Origin: a delta proteobacterium NaphS2
GTDB lineage: Bacteria > Desulfobacterota > DSM-4660 > Desulfatiglandales > Desulfatiglandaceae
Assembly (NCBI GenBank): GCA_000179315.1
Contig: ADZZ01000090.1
Coordinates: 1-64,000 of the forward strand
Length of the DNA: 64,000 nt
Direction: 5' to 3'
Shown here: positions 8,759-17,981 of the stretch, one piece after another
Layout: the number at the start of each line of letters is the position of its first letter
Position numbering within the stretch: position 1 is the stretch's first letter
Program-made: the position numbers and the translations under genes
The notes under the pieces: generated by a model
Told to the model about the DNA's origin: nothing
Database searches by the model: none
The model's input: only the letters and a program-made list of their open reading frames with translations

Positions 8759-9874
8759 AAGGCTCATACGACGATTTCCCGTGCTGTAAATAATTTGATT
8801 GAAAAAGTCATTTTCGCTGGGAATTTCTTCAGATTTGGTATAAATAAGATGGCTTTCTGTCCACTTAAATATGCAGATAGCCATGACCACAAAATCGTCT
8901 ACAAATCCGGAGATTGGAATCCTTGAACTCATCGACCCCGCTAAGTGCTACGAATTCTTCAGAGAAAAGAAGTGGCCATGTGGTATTTGTTGTCCAAAAT
9001 GTACCTCAAACCGGGTCAAAAAGAACGGTCACAAACGTAATGCTCCGCTTTGTCGGAACTATAAATGCAATAACTGCGGTTGCCGTTTCAACGATTTTAC
9101 GGGTACCATTCTGGCAAGAAAACACCATCCCATCAGAGTATGGATCGTCATGTTATACCTCATGGGACTAAACCTATCCAACAGGCAAATCGCCGCGGAG
9201 CTGGACCTTAATCCGGATGTCGCCCATAGGATGACTATTTTGCTTCGGAGCGAAATCGCTGCAAGGAAGCCGGGATGTAAAGTCAGTGGGGTAGTAGAGT
9301 GCGACGAAGTATACGTAATTGCAGGGCATAAAGGGCATCCGGAAAAAGTTCGTCAGAAAGGGCGAGCACCACGGTGCAGAGCGCTCAAGGGTGCTCCGGG
9401 CCGAGGAACTCTTGAAAAAGAAAAACCTCCTGTCCTCGGAATCATTGAACGTTCCGGGGATGTCGCCATTTTTATGCTTCCAGACGTTAAACAAAAAACC
9501 ATCGAACCGATTTTGCGGTCTGTTATAACACCAGGAACCTTGGTGAATACAGATGAGTACAGCATTTACAATCATCTCACTGACTGGGGCTATACCCATA
9601 AGACTGTTTGTCATGGTAAGGGAGAATATGCCAGAGATGAAGACGGCGATGGCTTCTGTGAAGTTCATGTCAATACAATTGAGGGCTTTTGGTCGCTTCT
9701 ACGATCTTGGCTGCGACCACATCGCGGCGTGTCTCAAGAAAACTTACCACTTTATCTGAGTTTTTTTGAGTTTGTCCATAACGTACGCCGGAGAGGAAAA
9801 GCATTGCTGCCGTCATTGATCAATGTCCTTTTTGCAGCCCACGCATGAGCACGCGGAAACGTCGTATGAGCCTT
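8759..9874 (+). mobile_element. IS1595-family insertion sequence
   Basis: Inverted ends are AAGGCTCATACGACG at 8759 and CGTCGTATGAGCCTT ending at 9874. They enclose one transposase gene of the ISXO2/IS1595 type. No exact 8-bp target duplication is visible. The left flank is an R2 motif (8741-8752) and the right flank the last 30 bp of an R1 repeat, so it landed in, or recombined within, the repeat-rich spacer. Confidence 0.85.
8871..9848 (+). CDS. IS1595-family (ISXO2-like) transposase
   Basis: 325 residues. The N-terminal zinc ribbon has CGICCPKC and CRNYKCNNCGCRF at about residues 37-71. The catalytic domain shows VECDEVYV, NTDEYSIYNH and VNTIEGFWSLLR, the Asp-Asp-Asn pattern of this family, and RPHRGVSQENLPLYLSFFEF near the end. 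Full length and uninterrupted, so probably active. Confidence 0.9.
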   Translation: MQIAMTTKSSTNPEIGILELIDPAKCYEFFREKKWPCGICCPKCTSNRVKKNGHKRNAPLCRNYKCNNCGCRFNDFTGTILARKHHPIRVWIVMLYLMGLNLSNRQIAAELDLNPDVAHRMTILLRSEIAARKPGCKVSGVVECDEVYVIAGHKGHPEKVRQKGRAPRCRALKGAPGRGTLEKEKPPVLGIIERSGDVAIFMLPDVKQKTIEPILRSVITPGTLVNTDEYSIYNHLTDWGYTHKTVCHGKGEYARDEDGDGFCEVHVNTIEGFWSLLRSWLRPHRGVSQENLPLYLSFFEFVHNVRRRGKALLPSLINVLFAAHA

Positions 9875-9906
9875 GAATAAATGGTATATTTCCCGGTCCG
9901 ACCCCA
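9875..9906 (+). repeat. R1 repeat tail fragment
   Basis: The bases TTTCCCGGTCCGACCCCA at the right side of the IS1595 copy are the terminal part of repeat R1. Only the last 30 or so bases remain. Confidence 0.6.
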
Positions 9907-9923
9907 GAGCCATCCAACAAACA

Positions 9924-9952
9924 TTGACAATAATTAGGGTATTTGAGATATT
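9924..9952 (+). promoter_or_regulatory. Sigma70-like promoter of a DUF433/DUF5615 module
   Basis: TTGACA at 9924-9929, a 17-bp spacer, and GATATT at 9947-9952 lie 53 bp upstream of the ATG at 10006. The same two hexamers with the same spacing precede the modules at 22676 and 31593. Confidence 0.6.
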
Positions 9953-10005
9953 TTAAAGAAACGCAGTCAGATACTCCCCTATACACACAATCAGGAGACT
10001 GAAAA

Positions 10006-10236
10006 ATGGACTGGAGAAACCGAATTGTCGCCAATCCGGATGTCCTTGTGGGAAAGCCGGTTATCAAGGGTACTCGCTTGGCCGTAGAGTTCATTATAGA
10101 CCTATTAGCTCAAGGCTGGACCGAAAACGATATTATGGAAAATTATCAGGGTGTGACGCGTGAAGATATTGCGTCTTGTCTGAGTTATGCTGGAGAAGTG
10201 CTGAAAACAGAAAAAGTCTTCGCAATGAATGCGTGA
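10006..10236 (+). CDS. DUF433 antitoxin
   Basis: 76 residues: NPDVLVGKPVIKGTRLAVEF, then GWTENDIMENYQGVTREDIA and a final helix. This is the complete DUF433 winged-helix pattern, the usual partner of DUF5615 PIN-like toxins. The stop is 2 bp before the toxin ATG, so the two are one operon. It should bind its own promoter DNA, by analogy. Confidence 0.85.
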   Translation: MDWRNRIVANPDVLVGKPVIKGTRLAVEFIIDLLAQGWTENDIMENYQGVTREDIASCLSYAGEVLKTEKVFAMNA

Positions 10237-10238
10237 CG

Positions 10239-10625
10239 ATGCGAATCCTTGCTGACGAAAACTTTCCCGGCACAGCCGTTAATGAGTTGAAAAAGCGCGG
10301 CCACAATGTGGTCTGGGTCCGCACTGCAAAGCCCGGGATCGAGGATCGTGCCATCCTGGAATGGGCACAGACTGAAAACAGGATCCTGGTTACACTGGAT
10401 AAAGACTTTGGTGAATTGGCCTTTGCTAGAGATCTTCCTTCACGGTGCGGCGTGGTGCTTTTCAGGATGAACCTTTCTGATGCCGGAACAGTTTCGATGA
10501 GAATTGCCGAGATCTTGGAGAGTAGGTCTGACTGGCCAGCGCACTTTTCAGTTGTTGAGGACGACCGTATCCGTATGCGGCCGCTTTCACCAACCTGTCG
10601 CACCCGACTCATACCGACCAAATGA
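10239..10625 (+). CDS. DUF5615 PIN-like toxin
   Basis: 128 residues starting MRILADENFPGTAVNELKKR, with acidic residues of a PIN-like nuclease at DEN (residues 6-8) and LVTLDKDFGELAF (about 47-60). The ATG at 10239 was chosen because an upstream in-frame start would overlap deeply with the DUF433 gene. Predicted ribonuclease toxin neutralised by the upstream protein. The length is normal for the family. Confidence 0.85.
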   Translation: MRILADENFPGTAVNELKKRGHNVVWVRTAKPGIEDRAILEWAQTENRILVTLDKDFGELAFARDLPSRCGVVLFRMNLSDAGTVSMRIAEILESRSDWPAHFSVVEDDRIRMRPLSPTCRTRLIPTK

Positions 10626-10680
10626 TCCAGTTCATAAGTTGAGATGTCCTTCATTATCGACGAGAATGGTGGAATAGTGC

Positions 10681-10808
10681 CGACGTCCCCCATTCCGTGC
10701 AACGCCTAGCACCCAGTGCCTAGAACCCAGAACGAAAACTTACTTTTTTACCAGCGTCCCACTTCCATTTTATCAAGCTATTTCAATATGTTGCTGAGAT
10801 CGACCCCA
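10681..10808. repeat. R2 motifs and an R1b tail
   Basis: CGACGTCCCCCATTCC at 10681 and CCAGCGTCCC at 10751 are R2 motifs. AAGCTATTTCAATATGTTGC followed by CGACCCCA, ending at 10808, is the tail of the R1b variant seen complete at 17179-17337. The spacer between them has stuttering ACCCAG/CTAG text with no coding potential. Confidence 0.55.
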
Positions 10809-10953
10809 ATACCACAAGGATTGCAGCCCCTTCCCAACGAACCCCCTTGACAAGGGACAGAATGTATAACAATATCTCTATTAAGGCGACAAAGTGACAT
10901 CGCTAAAAATCACATCGAAATTGCGCCCTCCAGCTCAAAGGCGAGGTGAATCA

Positions 10954-11171
10954 ATGCTTGATATATCTATTGTAACGACGCTCTCTACAGAAGAAAAATT
11001 GCAGGTCATGGAAGCCATATGGCAGGATCTCACTGAAGAAGAACAGAATGTTCAATCCCCTCATGGCATCTGGAGGCATTGAAAGAGACTGAGAAGAGGC
11101 GCAGAGAAGGAAAAGAGGCGGTTCTTGATTGGGGAGATGCCAAGAGAGAACTCAGGAAACGCTTCGAATGA
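10954..11171 (+). pseudogene. Addiction-module antitoxin, frameshifted
   Basis: Starts MLDISIVTTLSTEEKLQVME and is nearly identical to the intact antitoxin at 13507-13725. One G is missing from CCCCTGCATGG at about 11058, so the frame ends early (after SPHGIW). The original stop at 11169-11171 still overlaps an ATG of the partner toxin. Confidence 0.8.
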
Positions 11172-11215
11172 AGCTGAGGATCCTCCTTTCTTCTGCAATT
11201 GATGATCTTTATTCC
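11168..11215 (+). pseudogene. ParE-type toxin remnant, first codons only
   Basis: ATGAAGCTGAGGATCC and the next 30 or so bases encode the start of the ParE-like toxin found intact at 13722-14015 (SSAIDDLY). The match ends at about 11213; the rest is lost. Confidence 0.65.
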
Positions 11216-11346
11216 GTGACCGGTGAGCAGACTTGTGGAAAACGGTGCGAATATTTTTGACAATCAGGAGGACGTTGCTGTAAAAATAGTGGAAATGGAA
11301 TTGTGAAACAACGTTCCCCATTCCTTCACAGCAAGGAGAGAGAAAA

Positions 11347-11553
11347 ATGCCGGCCAAGACCGTAAAATTGCCTCAGGATGCCATTGTCCAAATGCTGAAG
11401 GCACTCCCTGAGGATGTGCTTCGGGATATATTTTGGAAAACGTTTACGGAGAATGATAGCGCCCCATTGAGGGAAGACGAAAGAGTACGTCTTTCAATTG
11501 CGGAAAAGGAATTTGAAAAAGGCGACACGGTCAATTGGAACGATTTACGATAG
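11347..11553 (+). CDS. Antitoxin of a RelE pair, 68 residues
   Basis: Reads MPAKTVKLPQDAIVQMLKAL and DERVRLSIAEKEFEKGDTVN. The gene overlaps the RelE gene by 19 bp. The second half resembles linker and toxin-binding segments of RelB-like antitoxins, but I do not recognise the family. A nearly identical copy lies at 22676-22882. AAGGAGAG lies 7 nt upstream of the ATG. Confidence 0.7.
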   Translation: MPAKTVKLPQDAIVQMLKALPEDVLRDIFWKTFTENDSAPLREDERVRLSIAEKEFEKGDTVNWNDLR

Positions 11554-11789
11554 AGTTTTCTAAGAAGGCAGCAAAGGAGTATCAGAAACTCCCCTCCAGT
11601 TACAAAACTCTTGTAGATGCATCCCTGAGAAGCCTCAGTAAGGGCATTCCAACGGATTTGAAACCACTCAAAGGAGAAAAGAACGTATACCGAATAAGAG
11701 TTGGAAAATATCGAATCTTGTTCAAAAAGATTCAAGCGACACTCCTCATAGCCAAAATTGGACCCAGAGGCGACGTTTATAAAAACTGA
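11535..11789 (+). CDS. RelE-family toxin
   Basis: 84 residues from a TTG at 11535: FTIEFSKKAAKEYQKLPSSY, then PLKGEKNVYRIRVGKYRILF and LIAKIGPRGDVYKN. The arginine-rich beta hairpin and the GxRxxVY-like end are typical of RelE mRNA interferases acting at the ribosome. The start lies inside the antitoxin gene, implying coupling. Confidence 0.8.
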   Translation: MERFTIEFSKKAAKEYQKLPSSYKTLVDASLRSLSKGIPTDLKPLKGEKNVYRIRVGKYRILFKKIQATLLIAKIGPRGDVYKN

Positions 11790-11828
11790 GGAAGCTTTCT
11801 GACCATTCTTATTGAATGGCTCATCACC

Positions 11829-11934
11829 CTTAGAAGCCCCTTTCTGGGGTCAAAAAGTGGGATTTAAGGTCAATTTTAGGCTGTCTCTTTGATTTAACTA
11901 CTTGATCAAATGGTACATTTCCTGGTCCGACCCC
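11829..11934 (+). repeat. R1 repeat copy
   Basis: Begins CTTAGAAGCCCC with a hairpin closing at TTTAAG near 11868, then an AT-rich tail ending TGGTCCGACCCC. It matches the post-RAYT segment at 30794-30900 along its length. Confidence 0.75.
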
Positions 11935-12043
11935 GACCCGGACCCGTGTTTCTATATTGTTGATCCCTAAAGATATTTGATATATAACTAAAAAAAATAT
12001 CTGTATAATCAATTTTGAATCCCACGAGATCCAGGGGGGAGTG

Positions 12044-12277
12044 ATGGGCAAAAAATTTGCGAGGATTACCGTTAATCCGGAAATCATGAATGGTCAGCCG
12101 TGTATACGGAATATGCGATTGACTGTCCGCAGGGTTGTGGAAGCTGTGGCACTTTACCCGGATTGGAATGAACTGCAGCGGGAATATCCTGAACTGGAAA
12201 AAGATGATATTCGTGAGGCCCTGCAATTCGCCGCCGGGAATTTGTACGACCAAACCATCGCCTTGGAAGCAGCGTGA
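12044..12277 (+). CDS. DUF433 antitoxin
   Basis: 77 residues with NPEIMNGQPCIRNMRLTVRR and a terminal GNLYDQTIALEAA. The ATG at 12044 is preferred to the GTG three bases earlier because GGGGGGAG sits 5 nt before it. The stop overlaps the GTG of the next gene. Confidence 0.8.
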   Translation: MGKKFARITVNPEIMNGQPCIRNMRLTVRRVVEAVALYPDWNELQREYPELEKDDIREALQFAAGNLYDQTIALEAA

Positions 12278-12649
12278 CCGGTATTATTCTGGATCAGGGG
12301 CTGCCGAAGGTCGACGGTATCTCTTTTACGGAACCAGGGGTGGAACGTTCTCCACACGGGGGATATCGGATTGAGTCGGTCCAGCGATATGGAAATTCTT
12401 GAATATGCAAGAAAAGAAAGCCGTACCATAATCACCCTGGATTCAGATTTCCATACGATTCTCGCATTAACAAATGCCTCCGAGCCTTCCGTGATAAGGA
12501 TTCGTATGGAGGGACTCAAAGGAAATGACCTGGCGGCTCTCATAAATAAGATATGGCCCAAAATTGATCGTCACATTAAAGATGGTGCCATGGTGACCGT
12601 AAATGAGTCAGGCATCCGAATCAGAAACATTCCACTGTTTAAAGAATGA
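12274..12649 (+). pseudogene. DUF5615 PIN-like toxin, frameshifted
   Basis: The GTG at 12274 opens a frame TGIILDQGLPK, then one extra A at about 12306 shifts the frame. The remainder is open in the next frame (GWNVLHTGDIGLSRSSDMEI ... RTIITLDSDFHTILAL) to the stop at 12649. All conserved acidic positions are present across the two frames, so this is a recent break or a sequencing error. Confidence 0.75.
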
Positions 12650-12712
12650 TTCTTAAAACCAAAAACCGTGAAATTCTCAGCGCCCGGAACCCAGCATCCA
12701 GTACCCGAACAA

Positions 12713-12770
12713 TGAGGACACTTATCGCTTTTGTCAAACTATTTCATTATGTTGCTGAGGTGCGACCCCA
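12713..12770 (+). repeat. R1b repeat tail
   Basis: TGAGGACACTTATCGCTTTT and TATGTTGCTGAGGTGCGACC match the tail of the R1b copy at 17179-17337. Confidence 0.6.
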
Positions 12771-12791
12771 CGCCCACACAAGGACCATAAA

Positions 12792-13300
12792 ATGAGCGGC
12801 ATTATAAAGTTTGAGAACCTACAGGATCGGATCATTGAGATCAGAGATCAAAAGGTGTTGCTGGATGTTGATGTTGCAGAGATTTACGGCGTTGAAACAA
12901 AGCGAATTAACGAAGCCGTAAAGAATAATCCTGATAAGTTCCCTTCCGGATACATCATTGAGTTGGATAAGACAGAGTGGGATGGATTGAAGTCGAAATT
13001 TTCGACTTCAATAAAGGGCGGGAAAGTTAAGCTTCCAACCGCTTTCCCCGAAAAGGGGCTGATATGCCGGCAACGATACTTAAGAGCCCTCAGGCGGTTA
13101 AAGTGACATTGGCAATCATCGAGACATTTTCAAAGATCAGAGCGCTTTCGCGGAACATAAGGACGCTTGCGGAAATTGAGGACAAGAAAGAGCAAAAAGA
13201 CCTTATGCAGAAGAGCGGAGAAATCATCGCCGAAAATTCGGAAGACGATCTCCACACGACAGATATAGAGACCACCGTAGAACTCAATTCGCCGTTTTGA
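12792..13300 (+). pseudogene. ORF6N-domain protein, frameshifted
   Basis: The first frame gives IIEIRDQKVLLDVDVAEIYG and NEAVKNNPDKFPSGYIIELD, the ORF6N (KilA-N-like) DNA-binding pattern of phage-type regulators. At about 13054 a base has been lost, and the protein continues in another frame (MPATILKSPQAVKVTLAIIE ... TFSKIRALSRNIRTLAEIED) to 13300. Such genes commonly travel with mobile DNA. No partner toxin is adjacent. Confidence 0.75.
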
Positions 13301-13360
13301 AATTTAAGCATGTGATCAAAAGGAAAAACAATTAAGTTGACAAGGTTGCCTAAGTTGACA

Positions 13361-13376
13361 AGGTTGCCAACGTCCC
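13361..13376. repeat. R2 motif
   Basis: CGTCCCCCATTCCACATTCC, preceded by the doubled AAGTTGACAAGGTTGCC, lies between the ORF6N gene and the next TA module. Confidence 0.5.
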
Positions 13377-13506
13377 CCATTCCACATTCCATGAACACCC
13401 TTGACAAAAGACAGAATGTATAACAATATTTCTATTAAAGCGACAATGTTCTCCGTCATAAATCACATCCAAATTGCGTCCTCCAGTTCAAAGGCGAGGT
13501 GAATTT

Positions 13507-13725
13507 ATGCTTGATATATCTATTGTAAAAAAGCTCTCTACAGAAGAAAAGTTGCAGGTTATGGAAGCCATATGGCAGGATCTCACTGAAGAAGAACAGA
13601 ATGTTCAATCCCCTGCATGGCATCTGGACGCATTGAAAGAGACTGAGAAAAGGCGCGCAGAAGGAAAAGAGGCGGTTCTTGATTGGGGAGATGCCAAGAG
13701 AGAGCTGAGGAAACGTTTCGAATGA
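13507..13725 (+). CDS. Addiction-module component antitoxin
   Basis: 72 residues: STEEKLQVMEAIWQDLTEEE, then LDALKETEKRRAEGKEAVLD and WGDAKRELRKRF. This is the pattern of the small putative addiction-module proteins that pair with ParE-type toxins. The stop (ATGA) overlaps the toxin start. Upstream bases from about 13390 match those before the broken copy at 10954, so the two loci are duplicates. Confidence 0.8.
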   Translation: MLDISIVKKLSTEEKLQVMEAIWQDLTEEEQNVQSPAWHLDALKETEKRRAEGKEAVLDWGDAKRELRKRFE

Positions 13726-14015
13726 AGCTGAAGATCCTTTCTTCTGCAATTGATGATCTTTATGAAGCCCGCTTATTTTATGAAAGGCAGGGCGAGGGGT
13801 TAGGCGATTACTTCTTTGATTCACTCTTTTCGGACATTGATTCTCTGACCCTCTACGGTGGCATGCATGCGAAATTCCATGGCTATCACCGTATGCTATC
13901 GAAGCGGTTTCCTTACGCCGTGTACTATTCAGTACAAAGAAAAGAGTTTGTACTTGTTCAGCGTGTTCTGGATTTCAGACTTTTCCAGTGTAATTTCAAC
14001 ACCACCGAAACGTGA
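13722..14015 (+). CDS. ParE/RelE-type toxin with altered C-terminus
   Basis: 97 residues: LKILSSAIDDLYEARLFYER, GEGLGDYFFDSLFSDIDSLT, and KRFPYAVYYSVQRKEFVLVQ. The fold pattern is complete to RVLDFR. The last ten residues (LFQCNFNTTET) are read from sequence that belongs to the neighbouring IS boundary and replace the usual end, so activity is uncertain. Confidence 0.75.
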   Translation: MKLKILSSAIDDLYEARLFYERQGEGLGDYFFDSLFSDIDSLTLYGGMHAKFHGYHRMLSKRFPYAVYYSVQRKEFVLVQRVLDFRLFQCNFNTTET

Positions 14016-14097
14016 CAATTTCAACACCACTTTCAGAGTTGATATTGGTTTTTGACTTCGATTTGAACGCCGATTCCACCCCACCAGGATACCCGGT

Positions 14098-16402
14098 TTA
14101 ATCCGGCATTTTTTCTTTGCTCCATTCTTTTGCCAGTTGTTTTTTGACACCATAACGATCACCATCCAAAAACGTCAAGAGCAAATCGCCGGAATCATCC
14201 CTGCTCAATTCGCAGTTCTGATTGCTGAACATACTCGTTCGTATCGTGGACAAAACACACTTCCAGTCTTCGGGGCTTTGCCATTCACGGCAACACAGGA
14301 TGGATCTGAAATAGTCAATGGTCATTCTGGCAAGCATAACACAGTAGTAATGCAACTCCACCTTCTCAGGAGAGGTTCCGATGGGCTTATTGAGATAGTA
14401 ATTTTCAATCAGATCCTTGATACCTGTCTCAACCGGCCACCTGACGTGGTATGAGTTCAGGATTTTGATCGGGCTGTAGTCGGTATGTGTGCTCCCGAAA
14501 CACCGTGTTTCCAGAGTCTCCTTGTTTTGTTTGACAATAAATCGAAAACCTTTGCCGGTCTCTGGTAAGATGAAATCACGGCTTGCAATGCGATAGTTTT
14601 CTTCGTAATCCCGCCATTTTTTCTGTTTGATGGTTTCTTCTTTCCACTTTTTGATTTTCGGATTCTGCTTCAGGCACATGGTGATGTGGGAATCAGAGCG
14701 GACCATGAGGTAAATCAACTGTTTTTCACCGGTATATTCAGAATCCGCATAGATTTCTTCGATCACATCCACATCAATGATTTTGAAGAGATTTTCCTCG
14801 CAAAACTTGAATAACGCGGAAGGGGCACGGGACCTGCCTTCGCAGTATGCAATATTGATGATGGTGTTATTCATGCTGTCCCAAATGATTTGGGGTCGGT
14901 GGGCATACACCAGATTGCCGTTTTTATCCGGGGACTTGGACAACGCCTTGTCTTCAGGATACCGGCTGTCGCAGGGATCACAATGGTAATCCACGGCAAT
15001 ATGCCTGCCTTCAATAAGATTGAGTTCCCTGGCCCGGCAGGATGCATCATTTCGCAATGCCTGCAGATGTTCAAACCGAAGTTTGTCAAAAGAGTCGTAG
15101 AAGCGGCTTTTGCCGGGGTTTAAGGAGAGCCCGGCGCCAATCGCCACGGACCGATCCGAGTTCATGGTATAATCATTGATGGTTGGGAAACCCGCAATAA
15201 TGCGCAACACATTGACAATGATATTGTTTGTGATATCCGTTGGCCGGAAGTTCTCCGGACCGTAAGTGTGCAGTGCTTCCACAACGCCTAATTGATCCAG
15301 AAAGGGTGCCGCAATAATAGCGCCGGGATTGCTGATGGATACCTTACGGTGAAACAGGGCCTTGGCAAAACGGGCAAACGACGGGTTCACCTTGAGTCTT
15401 GCCTGTTCAATCAAATCGGGAATGCGTGATTTTACCGATTGGCTTGGGTCCGTGTCCTTTCTCTCAACTTTTTCGGGACAGAGCGGACAGAACCCCCGGA
15501 TAGAACAGGCTTTTATTTTGCCACCCCACCGCTATAGATTTTTGACATGCGTGAACATTCAGTCAGTTTTTTATCATTTTGGGCGCGGACAGGGAAGGAT
15601 CCATGAGCCGTTGTTCAATGATTTGGAGTTCAAGTTCGGCGGAAATCTTTTCTCTGGTTCGGCCCTGCTGTACCAAATCCACCAACCCCCATACGCCATA
15701 AACCATATACCGATTTTTAAGCACATAAAAGCGATTGGGAGAAATTCCGAAGCGTGTCAGCACGGGTCGAACCTGCCGTTTCTTGGGGATTTGAGAAAGG
15801 GCTTTCATCAGTTCGATCCGTTGTTGCAGATGATCTCGATTGAAGTTTAGAAAGCTTTTCGTCCGACTTTCCGCATCATGCATCGCTTTTTTCTTCGCCC
15901 TTTGTCTGGCCGCGGAGTTGAGGATATGCTGAAGCTCCTCGAAATAACGGATATCTTTTTCTTTCATGCGATGCCCATACCCGTGGCACCGTTGAACCAG
16001 ACGAATGATTTCCAGGTCCCCTCCGGGAAACCCAAGCGCTTCAGAAATCCGTAACGCATGGTTGGATCGTTCATGCGGCCTGGCGCGTTTAATCAAAACA
16101 ACGAGCTGCTCAAGCCGAGCATCGATTTCCAGAAAAGAAAGTTTCGGCAGAAGACCTAATGCGCCACAATGAACAAAGGATTGTTCCAGTTCTACCAGCT
16201 TTCGCCTGCTTATTCCGTGTGATTCAGCAACGGACCGTTGGCTGTCCCGATTCGTCCATAAACGATAGAGCGCCTCATAAGATTTGAAAAAAGGCTCGTC
16301 TTCATATTCGAATGGGACAGGTGACTTCGAATTCGCTAATGCGCTTCTCACTCGATGCGGAATTCTCTCGAAATACTTTCTCGTGGACTCCGTAAAAACC
16401 AT
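14098..16402 (-). pseudogene. HTH plus DDE transposase of an unassigned IS, broken
   Basis: Two open stretches on the minus strand belong to one former gene. The first (16402-15563) has a helix-turn-helix-like region (VLTRFGISPNRFYVLKNRYM and ISAELELQIIEQRLMDPSLS). The second (15414-14098, 438 residues) has AVDYHCDPCDSRYPEDKALS, IEEIYADSEYTGEKQL and YHVRWPVETGIKDLIENYYL, a DDE core of the IS4/IS1634 general type. Between them the frame can be followed through an in-frame TGA near 15560 and a frameshift near 15465 (SALSRK to VERKDTDPSQ). I could not define its terminal repeats with confidence. The left side ends close to 13995. Confidence 0.75.
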
Positions 16403-17062
16403 GTTATCCGTATGTCCTAAAAAATATGTTTTTGGAAACCAAATGCGGCATATGTGTAGTATGGAAATAATACACATTATTCTGGTCGATTTCAAGACAT
16501 TTTCAGGGTTTTTGCAGAAAATATGCATTTTTTGTGGTATTATCGGAAAGCCGTTTAAGACCATGAAATTGGAAATTGTTCATGTCTATTCAGATTGTTA
16601 TACCGTTTTGTCTCCCTTTCCCGGGGTGCGTCTGGCAGTGATTGAAAGGTGCGTACAATTTCACATATACGGATAAGGCAGAAAAAGCGCGCTTTTTGGA
16701 GTACTGATAGTCAAATGTATCAAGAAACGGTCGAGTAAAATCGTTTATCAATACAGTTGGTTAGCTTTTAGATCGGTTCAATTTCCTGAAATGAAGCGCT
16801 GTTTTTGGTAATATTTGCGGTTGGTGTTTTGGCTCCCCCACAAGCCTGGAAAAGTCTGGATTTACGTCAAAATCCAAAGAAGGTTCGAAAAGCTCTGCAG
16901 TCATGAAAGGGCCAAATATATTTTATCAACTGCCGAAGTGATCTCCAACCTCAAGCGCGGTGTTCCTCCAACAAAAACCCATGAACCCCCAGTTCTCTGC
17001 CAGAATGCTGGAAAATGCCTTCCTGTGGCGGGTGAAGGATTCGGCTACCTCATTTCCGTTTT

Positions 17063-17169
17063 CTTAAGGGCTCCTTTTTGCTGTCAAAAAGTGGGTTCTA
17101 AGGGCGATTTTAGGGTGTTTTTTAGACTTAACTGACTGAATAAATAATGATTTTCCTGGTCCGACCCCA
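17063..17169 (+). repeat. R1 repeat copy
   Basis: CTTAAGGGCTCCTTTTTG opens the hairpin, which closes at GGGTTCTAAG, and the tail ends TGGTCCGACCCCA. The bases before it (16990-17065) read as ARMLENAFLWRVKDSATSFP then FS and stop, resembling the C-terminal codons of the RAYT at 30010-30798. Confidence 0.75.
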
Positions 17170-17178
17170 ACCCCCATT

Positions 17179-17337
17179 GGAAATACTTTCCCATGGCGTT
17201 CGAACGATCCCGCTCTCTTCTCACCTTTTTCTTAGAAGCACGTTTTTGGGCTCAAAAAGTGGGTTTTAAGGCTCAAAATGAGGACATTTATCGCTTTTTG
17301 TCACGCTATTCAAATATGTTGCTGAGGTACGACCCCA
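17179..17337 (+). repeat. R1b repeat copy, full length
   Basis: It starts with GGAAATACTTTCCCATGGCG, the same bases that encode the last residues of the RAYT at 30010-30798 (30742 onwards). It then runs through the CTTAGAAG...TTTTAAG hairpin and a variant tail ending GCTGAGGTACGACCCCA. This defines the R1b tail variant. Confidence 0.75.
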
Positions 17338-17357
17338 ATACCACAATACCACGTCCT

Positions 17358-17455
17358 GTGCACTTCGGTGTGCAGAGCACGGCAAGAAAGTGCTTGGCAA
17401 GAATAAGAGATTATGGGAATTGATGTAGTCATGGTGACAAAGTGCCAGCGTCCCC
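17358..17455 (+). repeat. R2 repeat with hairpin
   Basis: TGCACTTCGGTGTGCAGAGC and GGCAAGAAAGTGC form a nested hairpin (GCACTT with AAGTGC, GTGC with GCAC). It ends in GTGACAAAGTGCCAGCGTCC. The same bases in the same order close the long RAYT pseudogene at 19384-19440. Confidence 0.65.
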
Positions 17456-17616
17456 CCACCCAGCAGAGCCTAGCCCCGACTTTTTCATCGCTCAAAACCA
17501 ATCGCGGTTCTTGGGGGGAACATACTGGTTGACAACGATGAAAAACTATTGGACCATATCAAATAAGGTCATAAGGTATTAACGCTCCGCATAACACGGT
17601 ACTCAAAACAATTGGA

Positions 17617-17747
17617 GAGACCTTTGAAAAATGTCAAATTTTGTTCAAGGTCAAGGAAGTCGAAAATTTCAACCACAGGAATTTCGCTATAGCGGGATTG
17701 CGCCTAACACTGAGATTGGGCAAAAGAGGGGGTTTTGCAAAGGTCTC
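17617..17747. repeat. R3 MITE-like repeat, compact copy
   Basis: 131 bp with inverted tips GAGACCTTTGAAAAAT and TTTTGCAAAGGTCTC. It ends 13 bp before the antitoxin ATG at 17761, so it supplies the upstream region of that TA module. Confidence 0.65.
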
Positions 17748-17760
17748 TTGGAGGCAAACA

Positions 17761-17981
17761 TGGAAATTATAAGAGTAGAATCCGAAAAATTATCCTTGCC
17801 GCCTTCCATCGCTAAAAGCTTAAAAGGAAAAGATGTTCGATTCCTCAAGGTTGACGAAGGTTATTTAATCAAACTTGTCAACGATCCTATCAGGGAGGCC
17901 AAAGGATGTCTTAAAAACAAGAAATTTTCAACTAAAAGCTATTTTAGAATGAAACGCGAAGACATGGCGCTCGAAAAATGA
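17761..17981 (+). CDS. VapB-like antitoxin
   Basis: 73 residues: MEIIRVESEKLSLPPSIAKS, LKGKDVRFLKVDEGYLIKLV and a lysine-rich tail. The N-terminal strand pattern is like an AbrB-type fold, not certain. GGAGG lies 7 nt before the ATG at 17761. The stop overlaps the VapC start. Confidence 0.7.

Noticed and set aside
16815-17135. + strand frame of 106 codons
   Set aside because: It runs through a RAYT tail remnant and repeat R1; composition and context do not support a gene.
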